DNA of 64,000 nucleotides from an uncultured Eubacterium sp. (GTDB lineage Bacteria; Bacillota; Clostridia; Oscillospirales; Acutalibacteraceae): assembly GCA_910577195.1 (NCBI GenBank), contig CAJTLP010000001.1, forward strand, positions 1 through 64,000. Reading direction: 5' to 3'. Below the pieces are notes generated by a model. It was not told the origin of the DNA. It saw nothing but the letters and a program-made list of their open reading frames with translations, and ran no database searches. How positions within the stretch are numbered: the stretch's first letter is position 1; the number at the start of each line of letters is the position of its first letter. Shown here one piece after another: positions 52,706 through 61,807 of the stretch. Both the position numbers and the translations under genes were made by a program.

Positions 52706-53176
52706 TTAATATCTGAAATGAGCAAATGCTTTGTTTGCTTCTGCCATCTTGTGTGTATCGTCGCACTTCTTTACTGCGCCGCCTGTCTTGTTTACTGCGT
52801 CCATAATTTCAGCAGCAAGACGTTCCTTCATAGTTCTCTCTGAACGCTGACGAGCATAAAGAGTAATCCAACGAAGACCAAGTGTCTGTCTTCTTTCAGG
52901 ACGAACCTCAAGAGGAACCTGATAAGTAGCACCGCCGATACGACGAGCCTTTACTTCGAGTACAGGCATTACATTTTCCATTGCAGCTTCAAAAGTTTCA
53001 AGTGGATCGTTGCCTGTCTTTTCTTTAACGATGTCAAATGCTCCGTAAACGATTTTCTGAGCGACACCCTTTTTTCCATCAAGCATAATGTTGTTGATCA
53101 GTCTTGTAACAAGCTTTGAGTTGTACAATGGATCAGGTAATACATCACGCTTAGCGATTTGACCTCTTCTTGGCAT
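52706..53176 (-). CDS. rpsG: 30S ribosomal protein S7
   Basis: A 156-residue S7, an assembly initiator of the 30S head that contacts the E-site tRNA. It begins MPRRGQIAKRDVLPDPLYNSKLVTRLINNIMLDGKKGVAQKI and contains VKARRIGGATYQVPLEVRPERRQTLGLRW. The ATG at 53176 has GGAGGG seven bases upstream; a longer frame from 53194 starts inside that site. Confidence 0.98.
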   Translation of the reverse strand: MPRRGQIAKRDVLPDPLYNSKLVTRLINNIMLDGKKGVAQKIVYGAFDIVKEKTGNDPLETFEAAMENVMPVLEVKARRIGGATYQVPLEVRPERRQTLGLRWITLYARQRSERTMKERLAAEIMDAVNKTGGAVKKCDDTHKMAEANKAFAHFRY

Positions 53177-53312
53177 CTCGCTTCCCTCCTTCATAAATTT
53201 TCAATGAGTTCATAGGTACTCGGTTTTTCCGTGGAGTCAACAAAAGATCATATACGCTGTTATATCATTAGGTATATAAACTATTGTTATTCCATAAGAA
53301 ATAAATTGCGGC

Positions 53313-53735
53313 TTACTTCTTAGCAGCCTTTGGTCTCTTTGCACCGTACTTTGAACGGCTCTGCATTCTGCCGTTTACGCCCTGTGTATCAAGAGTACCA
53401 CGAATGATGTGATAACGTACACCAGGAAGGTCCTTAACACGGCCGCCGCGGATCATTACAACAGAGTGCTCCTGAAGGTTATGACCAACGCCCGGAATGT
53501 AAGCAGAAACTTCAATTCCGTTTGTAAGACGAACTCTGGCAATCTTACGAAGAGCTGAGTTAGGCTTCTTAGGAGTAGCTGTTTTAACTGCTGTGCATAC
53601 GCCGCGCTTCTGAGGAGAATTGTTATCATTCATAACATTCTTCTTTGTGTCAAGACTCTTTAAAAGTGCAGGTGTCTTTGACTTTTTCTCAATAGACTTA
53701 CGACCTGTTCTTACGAGTTGGTTAAAGGTAGGCAA
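53313..53735 (-). CDS. rpsL: 30S ribosomal protein S12 (TTG start)
   Basis: A 140-residue S12 of the decoding centre. From TTG at 53735 it reads MPTFNQLVRTGRKSIEKKSKTPALL, and then TPKKPNSALRKIARVRL, PGVGHNLQEHSVVMIRGGRVKDLPGVRYHIIRG and RSKYGAKRPK. The lysines linked to streptomycin response (in KKPNSAL and GRVKDLPG) are wild-type. AAAGGAG lies nine bases before TTG; no ATG is near in frame except one at 53771 that would add twelve foreign residues. A ~137-bp gap precedes rpsG. Confidence 0.96.
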   Translation of the reverse strand: MPTFNQLVRTGRKSIEKKSKTPALLKSLDTKKNVMNDNNSPQKRGVCTAVKTATPKKPNSALRKIARVRLTNGIEVSAYIPGVGHNLQEHSVVMIRGGRVKDLPGVRYHIIRGTLDTQGVNGRMQSRSKYGAKRPKAAKK

Positions 53736-53760
53736 TAGTTTATCTCCTTTCAAATAATAT

Positions 53761-53783
53761 TTTATACGCAATGTGCGTATAAA
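53761..53783 (-). promoter_or_regulatory. Hairpin in the rpsL leader
   Basis: A perfect 10-bp stem TTTATACGCA / TGCGTATAAA with an ATG loop ends about 25 bases before the rpsL TTG start. It lacks a T-run, so it is not an ordinary terminator; it could be an operator or a translational control structure. Confidence 0.5.
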
Positions 53784-53828
53784 TCATACAACAATTATAA
53801 AAATTATTATATCATTTACACGCACATC

Positions 53829-53854
53829 TTGGAGCGAAAGTAATTTCGCCCCAA
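53829..53854 (-). promoter_or_regulatory. Hairpin between rpoC and rpsL
   Basis: TTGG-A-GCGAAA pairs with TTTCGC-C-CCAA around a GTAA loop, one internal mismatch. No T-run follows. In the 166 bp between rpoC and rpsL no convincing promoter stands out, so this may be a processing or attenuation element. Confidence 0.4.
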
Positions 53855-53937
53855 AATGTTGTGTTTTTCACCAAATAAATGCATAATGATTTGTTAAATA
53901 TCAACAAACTCACACCCATGCAAATTAGCATTATACA

Positions 53938-56900
53938 TTAATTCATTGTATTTGTCAACAGTTCCTGCAATTGTTCAAGATTTAAAATCTCATCACTTCC
54001 CTCTGAAGAGAAATAGCTTGGAACAACATCAACCTTTCTGAATACATCCATACCTGTACCTGCAGGAACAAGCTTACCGATAATAACATTTTCCTTAAGA
54101 CCGATAAGCGGATCGCTCTTGCCCTTGATAGCAGCATCGGTAAGAACTCTTGTTGTCTCCTGGAAAGAAGCAGCTGAAAGGAATGAATCCGTTGCAAGAG
54201 AAGCCTTTGTAATACCCATAAGGATTGGAATATAGGTTGCCTTCTCAAGGTTCGTTTCACCGGCCTTGATTCTTGCATCAATCTTTGCATTTTCTTCGTC
54301 AACAGCAGCAACATCAACCATTGTACCGGAAACCAGGTCAGTATTACCTGCATTATCAACCGTACACTTTTTAAGCATCTGACGTACAATAACCTCGATA
54401 TGCTTATCGTTGATATCAACACCCTGTGTACGATATGCGAACTGTACCTCTTTGATAAGGTAGTTATAAACAGCCTCTTCACCGAGAATTGCCAGTACAT
54501 CGTGTGGATTTACAGCACCCATTGTGAGCTCTGTACCCTTTTGAATATGAGCACCCTCAACAATGTTTTCGCAAAGACGAGCGCCATAAGGAATAAGGTA
54601 TTTTTTCTCTTCAGCAGTTTCGCTGTTGAATACAACAACGTGACGGCTCTTCTTGATTTCCTCAAATCTTACATCACCCTCAATTTCAGAGAGGATAGCA
54701 AGCTGCTTTGGCTTTCTCGCCTCAAAGAGCTCCTCAACTCTTGGAAGACCCTGTGTGATATCTGCACCGCCGGCAACACCACCGGTATGGAAGGTTCTCA
54801 TTGTAAGCTGAGTACCCGGCTCACCGATTGACTGAGCTGCGATAATACCAACTGCCTCACCAACCTGAACAGGCTCATTGAATGCAAGGTTTGCACCATA
54901 GCACTTGCGGCATACACCGTGACGTGATTTACAAGTGATAAGTGAACGGATTTTAACAGACTCAATACCTGCGTCAACAATGCGCTTGGCATCTTCAGCG
55001 GTCATCATTCTGTCCGTTTCCATAAGAACCTCACCTGTATTCGGATCAATAACAGGCTCAACACAGAAACGACCTGTAAGTCTTTCCTCAAGAGGCTCAA
55101 GAACACGATTGCCGTCCATAATTTTTGAAACTACAATACCATCGTGGCAGCCGCAGTCATCATCACGGATGATTACATCCTGTGATACGTCAACAAGACG
55201 ACGAGTAAGGTAACCTGAGTCAGCTGTACGAAGAGCTGTATCGGCAAGACCTTTACGAGCACCACGGGAAGAAATGAAGTATTCAAGAATATTAAGACCT
55301 TCACGGTAGTTCGCACGGATAGGAACCTCAATTGTCTTACCGGCTGTATTTGCGATAAGACCTCTCATACCTGCAAGCTGACGAAGCTGTGATGTACTAC
55401 CACGAGCACCGGAGTCAACCATCATGTGGATTGGGTTATGCGCACCATCGAAATTACTTGTAAGCTCGTTGGAAACCTTGTTTGTACAATCCTCCCAAGC
55501 TTTAATTACTGCTGAAGAACGTTCCTCATTCGTAATAAGACCATAGTTGTAATTGTATGTGATTTCATCAACGCGCTTTTCAGCTTCAGCAAGATAATCC
55601 TTCTTCTTTTCAGGAATAAGTGCGTCGATAACGGCTACTGTTGTACCTGAAATTGTTGAGTATTTATAGCCCTGATTCTTAATTGCATCAAGAACACCTG
55701 AAGCAATGGATACACCATGAACATTAATACATCTTTCGGCAATCTGACCGAGCTGCTTTTTCTTAACAACAAATGAAATTTCAAGGTCAAATTCCTTTTC
55801 AGGATCATTTCTGTCAACAAAACCGAGATCCTGAGGAATAGGATTATTAAATATGATTCTGCCGATTGTGGTAACAATAAGTGCACTTCTTGTTACACCG
55901 TTTTCTTCCTTAGTAACACGGATTTTAGCAGGTGAATGCATACCGAGAGAGCCCTCCTGATAAGCCATCATTGCCTCATCCTTGTCTCTGTAAATACTAT
56001 AAGAACGATAGAATCCATATTTTTCGGTGAATTCTTCATCGTCAATTTCGCAAAGAATATCAGCGTTAGGAATGAATTTTCTTGGGTCATCAATACCCTT
56101 ATTGATTTCTTCCTTAACCTCGTTGAATGAAATCTCCTGTGTTCTTGCCTCATCTCTGAAGAACTTAGGCTGACCCGGCTCACCCTCTTTAATCATTGTG
56201 AGATAGTATGAACCGATAACCATATCCTGTGTAGGAACAGCAACAGGCTTACCGTCTGAAGGCTTGAGAAGGTTATTGGCAGCGAGCATCAGCATTCTTG
56301 CCTCTGCCTGAGCCTCTGCTGAAAGAGGAACGTGAACAGCCATCTGGTCACCGTCGAAGTCAGCATTGAACGCTGTACAAGCAAGCGGATGAAGCTTGAT
56401 TGCTCTACCCTCAACAAGTACAGGCTCAAATGCCTGAATACCAAGTCTGTGAAGTGTAGGAGCACGGTTAAGCATAACAGGATGATCTCTGATTACAACC
56501 TCAAGAGAATCCCAAACAGCAGGATTAGATGCTCTTTCAACCATCTTTCTTGCTGATTTGATATTTGATGCAACACCGGTTTCAACCAGTCTCTTCATAA
56601 CAAAAGGCTTGAAGAGCTCAATTGCCATTTCCTTAGGAAGACCGCACTGGTGCATCTTAAGCTCAGGACCAACAACGATAACAGAACGTCCTGAATAGTC
56701 AACACGTTTACCAAGTAAGTTCTGGCGGAAACGTCCCTGCTTACCCTTAAGCATATCTGAAAGTGATTTAAGAGGTCTGTTGTTCGGACCTGTTACAGGT
56801 CTGCCGCGACGACCGTTATCTATAAGAGCGTCAACGGACTCCTGAAGCATTCTCTTTTCATTTCTTACAATGATTTCAGGAGCACCGAGCTCAAGAAGTC

Positions 56901-57711
56901 TCTTAAGACGATTGTTACGGTTGATAACACGTCTGTAAAGATCATTCAAATCTGATGTGGCAAATCTGCCGCCGTCCAACTGTACCATAGGACGGATATC
57001 CGGAGGAATTACAGGGATAGCATCAAGAATCATCCACTCAAGCTTGTTGCCGCTGTGGTAGAAAGCATCCACAACATCAAGTCTCTTGAGAAGTCTGACT
57101 CTCTTCTGACCTGTTGCACCCTCAAGTTCAGCAGTAAGCTCTTCACGAAGCTGAGCTACGTCAATACTCTGAAGAAGCTCCTTGATTGCTTCAGCACCCA
57201 TACCTGCCTTGAAGTCATCTTCATATCTCTCACGCATTTCTGCATATTCTTTTTCATTCAGAATCTGCATTTTCTCAAGAGGGGTATCACCCGGATCGGT
57301 TACAATATAAAGTGCGAAATAAAGCACCTTTTCAAGATATCTTGGGCTGATATCGAGAACAAGACCGAGACGGCTCGGAATACCCTTGAAATACCAGATA
57401 TGTGATACAGGGGCTGCAAGCTCAATATGACCCATACGCTCACGGCGTACCTTTGCACGTGTAATCTCAACACCGCAGCGCTCGCAGACCTTGCCCTTAT
57501 AACGAACTCTCTTATACTTTCCGCAGTGACATTCCCAGTCCTTCATAGGACCGAAAATTCTTTCGCAGAAAAGACCGTCACGTTCCGGCTTAAGAGTTCT
57601 GTAATTTATTGTTTCCGGCTTTGTTACTTCACCGTAAGACCATTCACGAATCTTTTCCGGAGAAGCGAGACCGATTTTTATAGAACTGAATTCATTTTCA
57701 TAATTATCCAT
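53938..57711 (-). CDS. rpoC: RNA polymerase beta' subunit
   Basis: The 1257-residue catalytic subunit. The N-terminal zinc site is CHCGKYKRVRYKGKVCERCG. The active-site magnesium motif is FNADFDGDQMAVHVPLS, and RNLLGKRVDYSGRSVIVVGPELKMHQCGLPKEMA precedes it. The second zinc site is CGCHDG...CKSRHGVCRKCYG, and the trigger-loop region has GEPGTQLTMRTFHTGGVAG. The ATG at 57711 has AAGGAG upstream; the GTG at 57723 lies in that site. It follows rpoB by 54 bp. Confidence 0.99.
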   Translation of the reverse strand: MDNYENEFSSIKIGLASPEKIREWSYGEVTKPETINYRTLKPERDGLFCERIFGPMKDWECHCGKYKRVRYKGKVCERCGVEITRAKVRRERMGHIELAAPVSHIWYFKGIPSRLGLVLDISPRYLEKVLYFALYIVTDPGDTPLEKMQILNEKEYAEMRERYEDDFKAGMGAEAIKELLQSIDVAQLREELTAELEGATGQKRVRLLKRLDVVDAFYHSGNKLEWMILDAIPVIPPDIRPMVQLDGGRFATSDLNDLYRRVINRNNRLKRLLELGAPEIIVRNEKRMLQESVDALIDNGRRGRPVTGPNNRPLKSLSDMLKGKQGRFRQNLLGKRVDYSGRSVIVVGPELKMHQCGLPKEMAIELFKPFVMKRLVETGVASNIKSARKMVERASNPAVWDSLEVVIRDHPVMLNRAPTLHRLGIQAFEPVLVEGRAIKLHPLACTAFNADFDGDQMAVHVPLSAEAQAEARMLMLAANNLLKPSDGKPVAVPTQDMVIGSYYLTMIKEGEPGQPKFFRDEARTQEISFNEVKEEINKGIDDPRKFIPNADILCEIDDEEFTEKYGFYRSYSIYRDKDEAMMAYQEGSLGMHSPAKIRVTKEENGVTRSALIVTTIGRIIFNNPIPQDLGFVDRNDPEKEFDLEISFVVKKKQLGQIAERCINVHGVSIASGVLDAIKNQGYKYSTISGTTVAVIDALIPEKKKDYLAEAEKRVDEITYNYNYGLITNEERSSAVIKAWEDCTNKVSNELTSNFDGAHNPIHMMVDSGARGSTSQLRQLAGMRGLIANTAGKTIEVPIRANYREGLNILEYFISSRGARKGLADTALRTADSGYLTRRLVDVSQDVIIRDDDCGCHDGIVVSKIMDGNRVLEPLEERLTGRFCVEPVIDPNTGEVLMETDRMMTAEDAKRIVDAGIESVKIRSLITCKSRHGVCRKCYGANLAFNEPVQVGEAVGIIAAQSIGEPGTQLTMRTFHTGGVAGGADITQGLPRVEELFEARKPKQLAILSEIEGDVRFEEIKKSRHVVVFNSETAEEKKYLIPYGARLCENIVEGAHIQKGTELTMGAVNPHDVLAILGEEAVYNYLIKEVQFAYRTQGVDINDKHIEVIVRQMLKKCTVDNAGNTDLVSGTMVDVAAVDEENAKIDARIKAGETNLEKATYIPILMGITKASLATDSFLSAASFQETTRVLTDAAIKGKSDPLIGLKENVIIGKLVPAGTGMDVFRKVDVVPSYFSSEGSDEILNLEQLQELLTNTMN

Positions 57712-57765
57712 TTGGAAGCACACTCCTTTTTATTATTTATGTTAGCGGAAGTCGTATCAGATTAT

Positions 57766-60700
57766 TTATTCTTCGTCTTCGTAATTATCACTGAATGTAT
57801 CAGCAAACAAATCGGAGAACTCATCTGACTGACCTGCTTCCTCATTCTGACCGTCGGCATCTTCAACGCCGTAGCCTTCCTGTCCTTCAAAATCATTTAC
57901 AGTTGTAAATGCCTGAGCATCGATTGGCTGAATGCCTGTTCCGTCATCAAGATCCTGCTTAAGCTCAACCTCATTGCCCTCGCTGTCAAGTACCACTGTA
58001 TCAAGACCGAGTGCCTGAAGCTCCTTGAAGAGAACCTTGAAGGATTCAGGAGTACCGGCTGTCGGAATATTTTCACCCTTAACGATTGACTCGTAAGTTC
58101 TTACACGGCCCACAACGTCATCTGACTTGATTGTAATGATTTCCTGAAGCGTATAGGCAGCACCATAAGCCTCGAGTGCCCAAACCTCCATTTCACCGAA
58201 ACGCTGTCCGCCGAACTGAGCTTTACCACCGAGAGGCTGCTGAGTTACAAGACTGTAAGGACCTGTTGAACGAGCGTGAATCTTATCATCAACAAGGTGA
58301 TGGAGCTTAAGATAATACATATAACCAACAGTAATTCTGTTGTCGAACTTTTCACCTGTACGTCCGTCAATCAGCTCTGTCTTACCGTCGAATACCTTGT
58401 TGCCGTTTTCATCAATATAGTAACCGATATCAGCAAGCTCAAGACAATCACGGATATCCTGCTCGTGCGCACCGTCGAATACAGGTGTCATCATCTTCCA
58501 GCCAAGAGCCATTGCAGCATAGCCGAGATGAACCTCAAGCACCTGACCGATGTTCATACGTGAAGGTACGCCGAGAGGGTTAAGAACGATATCAAGCGGT
58601 CTGCCGTCAGGAAGGAATGGCATATCCTCCTGCGGAAGAATTCTTGAAACAACACCCTTGTTACCGTGACGACCTGCCATCTTATCGCCGACCTGAATCT
58701 TACGCTTCTGCGCAATGTATACTCTTACTACCTTATTAACACCCGGTGAAAGCTCATCGCTGTTAGCACGTGTAAATACCTTAACGTCTACTACGATACC
58801 GTATTCACCGTGAGGAACACGCATGGAGGTATCTCTTACCTCTCTTGCCTTTTCACCGAAGATTGCGCGGAGAAGTCTTTCCTCTGCAGTAAGCTCTGTT
58901 TCACCCTTAGGTGTAACCTTACCTACAAGGATATCACCAGAATGAACCTCCGCACCTACACGGATAACACCGTCAGCATCAAGGTCCTTAAGAGCATCCT
59001 CACCAACGTTAGGAATATCTCTTGTGATTTCCTCAGGACCGAGCTTTGTATCACGTGACTCAACCTCGTGCTCTTCAATATGAATAGATGTATAAACATC
59101 ATCACGAACAATCTTTTCATTAATAAGAACAGCATCCTCGTAGTTATAACCTTCCCAAGTCATAAATCCGATCAGTGCATTCTTACCGAGTGAAATCTCA
59201 CCATTGCAGGTTGCAGGGCCGTCGGCAATTACCTGTCCGTCCTCAACTGTCTGATGAAGGGAAACGATCGGACGCTGGTTGATACAGGTTCCCTGGTTGG
59301 AGCCTGAGAACTTAACAAGCTCATACTTGTCAACCTCTTTGTCCTTCGTTGTAATTTCAATTACGTCAGCATCAACTGCTGTAACTGTACCGCCGCGCTT
59401 GGCAATAACAACTACACCTGAGTCATAAGCTGCTTTATATTCCATACCTGTTCCGACAACCGGAGCAACTGTTTTAAGAAGAGGCACTGCCTGACGCTGC
59501 ATGTTCGCACCCATAAGAGCACGGTTTGCGTCATCGTTTTCAAGGAACGGAATCATTGCTGTAGCAACGGATACTACCATCTTAGGTGATACGTCCATAT
59601 AGTCAACCTTTTCAGGCTCAAGAGTCATGAACTCATCACGGTAACGGCAAGTTACCCTCTGATTTGCAAATCTGCCGTTTTCATCAAGCGGCTCATTTGC
59701 CTGAGCAACAACATAGCTGTCCTCAACATCAGCGGTCATATATACAACCTCATCTGTAACTACACCTGTCTCCTTATCAACCTTACGGTAAGGAGCCTCA
59801 ATGAAACCGTATTCATTAAGACGGCTGTAGCATGCGAGGTAAGAAATAAGTCCGATGTTAGGTCCTTCAGGGGTCTCGATAGGACACATTCTTCCGTAAT
59901 GTGTATAGTGTACGTCTCGAACCTCGAAGCCTGCACGGTCTCTTGAAAGACCGCCCGGACCAAGTGCTGAAAGTCTTCTCTTATGTGTAAGCTCAGCAAG
60001 CGGATTGTTCTGGTCCATAAACTGTGAAAGAGGTGATGAACCGAAGAATTCCTTGATAGCAGCAACAACAGGTCTGATATTGATAAGAGCCTGCGGAGTG
60101 ATAGACTCCTCATCATCCTGTGCCTGAAGAGTCATTCTTTCACGGATAACTCTTTCCATTCTTGTGAAACCGATTCTTACCTGATTCTGAAGGAGTTCGC
60201 CCACTGCACGGATTCTTCTGTTTCCGAGATGGTCGATATCATCAAGGGAACCAACACCGAAAGCAAGGTTAATAAGATAAGATACAGTAGCGAAAATATC
60301 GTCTATTATAATATGTTTAGGGATAAGGTCATCTGCTCTGAACTCAATTTCCTCTTTAAGAGCAGTCTCATCATCGCCGCACTTTTCAAGAATTTCTGAG
60401 AGAACTCTGTATGAAACCTTTTCATTGATACCGAAAGGCTTGCAGTCAAAATCAATATAAGCATTGATATCAACCATACCGTTTGAAGCAATCTTGATTT
60501 CTCTGCCGTCAACATCGATATATGCAAACATAACACCTGCATTCTCAATTTCAACAGCCTTTTCAGGAGTAATCTTTTCACCTGCATCAGCAAGGAATTC
60601 GCCCTGAGGAGAAATGATTGGCTGAGTAAGAGTCTGATTTGTAAGTCTGTCGCTTATAGCAAGCTTTTTATTGTACTTATATCTGCCGACTCTTGAAAGG

Positions 60701-61500
60701 TCATATCTGTGTGCATCAAAGAATAAGCCGTCAAGATGAGCCTGTGCAGTCTCAAGTGTAGGAGGCTCGCCCGGACGCAGCTTCTTGTAAACCTCAAGAA
60801 GTGCCTCCTCCTTATTCTTTGTTGTATCCTTCTCAATTGTAGCAAGAATTCTCTCGTCCTCACCGAAATAATCAATGATTTCCTGATCAGTACCGAGACC
60901 TAATGCTCTGAGGAAGGTTGTAATATAAATTTTTCTGTTCTTGTCAATACGAACATAGAAAAGGTCATTGGCATCCGTTTCATACTCAAGCCAAGCACCG
61001 CGGTTCGGAATTACAGTATTTGTAAATAACTCCTTACCTGTCTTATCGTGGTCCATATTGTAATACACACCCGGTGAACGAACAAGCTGAGATACGATAC
61101 ATCTTTCAGCACCGTTGATAACGAATGTACCTGCATCGGTCATCCAAGGGAAATCACCCATAAACACGGTGTTTTCCTTAACCTCGCCTGTCTCCTTGTT
61201 CATAAGTCTTGCTCTTACCTTTAAAGGCTTTGCATAAGTCACGTCACGTGCCTTACACTGAGCAATCGTGTATTTAGGCTCATCGTCCATTGAAAAATCA
61301 ATGAAGTCCAGTACAAGGTTTCCTGTGTAATCGGTGATTGAGCCGATATCCCTGAACACCTCTTTAAGACCTTCATCAAGGAACCATTGGTATGAGCTTT
61401 TCTGAACCTCAATCAGATTAGGCATCTGCATAACCTCATTGATTTTTGCAAAGTTCTTTCGAGTGGTCGTACCGAGCTGGGTATCCTTCACATTTACCAT
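57766..61500 (-). CDS. rpoB: RNA polymerase beta subunit
   Basis: The 1244-residue subunit. SQFMDQNNPLAELTHKRRLSALGPGGLSRDRAGFEVRDVH is the rifampicin region, and its key residues (Q, D, H, R, S) are wild-type. GRHGNKGVVSRILPQEDMPFLPDG and GGKAQFGGQRFGEMEVWALEAYGAAYTLQE are also diagnostic. The tail after the last conserved block is a strongly acidic ~60-residue extension. The ATG at 61500 has GGAG eight bases upstream. Unusually for the order, rplJ-rplL do not precede it. Confidence 0.99.
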   Translation of the reverse strand: MVNVKDTQLGTTTRKNFAKINEVMQMPNLIEVQKSSYQWFLDEGLKEVFRDIGSITDYTGNLVLDFIDFSMDDEPKYTIAQCKARDVTYAKPLKVRARLMNKETGEVKENTVFMGDFPWMTDAGTFVINGAERCIVSQLVRSPGVYYNMDHDKTGKELFTNTVIPNRGAWLEYETDANDLFYVRIDKNRKIYITTFLRALGLGTDQEIIDYFGEDERILATIEKDTTKNKEEALLEVYKKLRPGEPPTLETAQAHLDGLFFDAHRYDLSRVGRYKYNKKLAISDRLTNQTLTQPIISPQGEFLADAGEKITPEKAVEIENAGVMFAYIDVDGREIKIASNGMVDINAYIDFDCKPFGINEKVSYRVLSEILEKCGDDETALKEEIEFRADDLIPKHIIIDDIFATVSYLINLAFGVGSLDDIDHLGNRRIRAVGELLQNQVRIGFTRMERVIRERMTLQAQDDEESITPQALINIRPVVAAIKEFFGSSPLSQFMDQNNPLAELTHKRRLSALGPGGLSRDRAGFEVRDVHYTHYGRMCPIETPEGPNIGLISYLACYSRLNEYGFIEAPYRKVDKETGVVTDEVVYMTADVEDSYVVAQANEPLDENGRFANQRVTCRYRDEFMTLEPEKVDYMDVSPKMVVSVATAMIPFLENDDANRALMGANMQRQAVPLLKTVAPVVGTGMEYKAAYDSGVVVIAKRGGTVTAVDADVIEITTKDKEVDKYELVKFSGSNQGTCINQRPIVSLHQTVEDGQVIADGPATCNGEISLGKNALIGFMTWEGYNYEDAVLINEKIVRDDVYTSIHIEEHEVESRDTKLGPEEITRDIPNVGEDALKDLDADGVIRVGAEVHSGDILVGKVTPKGETELTAEERLLRAIFGEKAREVRDTSMRVPHGEYGIVVDVKVFTRANSDELSPGVNKVVRVYIAQKRKIQVGDKMAGRHGNKGVVSRILPQEDMPFLPDGRPLDIVLNPLGVPSRMNIGQVLEVHLGYAAMALGWKMMTPVFDGAHEQDIRDCLELADIGYYIDENGNKVFDGKTELIDGRTGEKFDNRITVGYMYYLKLHHLVDDKIHARSTGPYSLVTQQPLGGKAQFGGQRFGEMEVWALEAYGAAYTLQEIITIKSDDVVGRVRTYESIVKGENIPTAGTPESFKVLFKELQALGLDTVVLDSEGNEVELKQDLDDGTGIQPIDAQAFTTVNDFEGQEGYGVEDADGQNEEAGQSDEFSDLFADTFSDNYEDEE

Positions 61501-61559
61501 AAGAGTCACTCCAATCTAAATTTATGTAAAAACGGCATATTTTCGCTTATTTCCGACAG

Positions 61560-61575
61560 AAAAGCAGCTGCTTTT
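61560..61575 (-). promoter_or_regulatory. Palindrome in the rpoBC leader
   Basis: AAAAGCAGCTGCTTTT is a perfect 16-bp palindrome, enclosed by CCGA...TCGG arms, about 60 bases before rpoB. It could be a leader hairpin or a protein site. The rest of 61501-61807 holds two divergent promoters and no gene. Confidence 0.45.
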
Positions 61576-61638
61576 TGTTTCGGATTCTTTCAGGAACAAT
61601 TCCCATATGAGCATAAATTTCCATTTTAGATGTCCTAT

Positions 61639-61667
61639 AATATAAAGCATTATATAAATAAAGTCAA
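61639..61667 (-). promoter_or_regulatory. Candidate rpoB promoter
   Basis: On the minus strand TTGACT (61662-61667), 17-bp spacer, TATATT (61639-61644), which gives a leader of about 130 bases containing the palindrome at 61560-61575. Confidence 0.6.
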
Positions 61668-61760
61668 GAATTTTTTTAATTTATTTACAGGAAATCCAAA
61701 AACTTTTTGATACACGCTTCCGTGTGTTTTGATATCTGGCTAAATTTAACACATATTTCA

Positions 61761-61789
61761 TTGATTTAATATTCACTATTTGTTATAAT
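61761..61789 (+). promoter_or_regulatory. Promoter of the oligopeptide-binding lipoprotein gene
   Basis: TTGATT (61761-61766), 17-bp spacer, TATAAT (61784-61789), then AGGTGA and the ATG at 61808; the leader would be about a dozen bases. Confidence 0.75.
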
Positions 61790-61807
61790 AGCTTTCAGGT
61801 GAATGAT

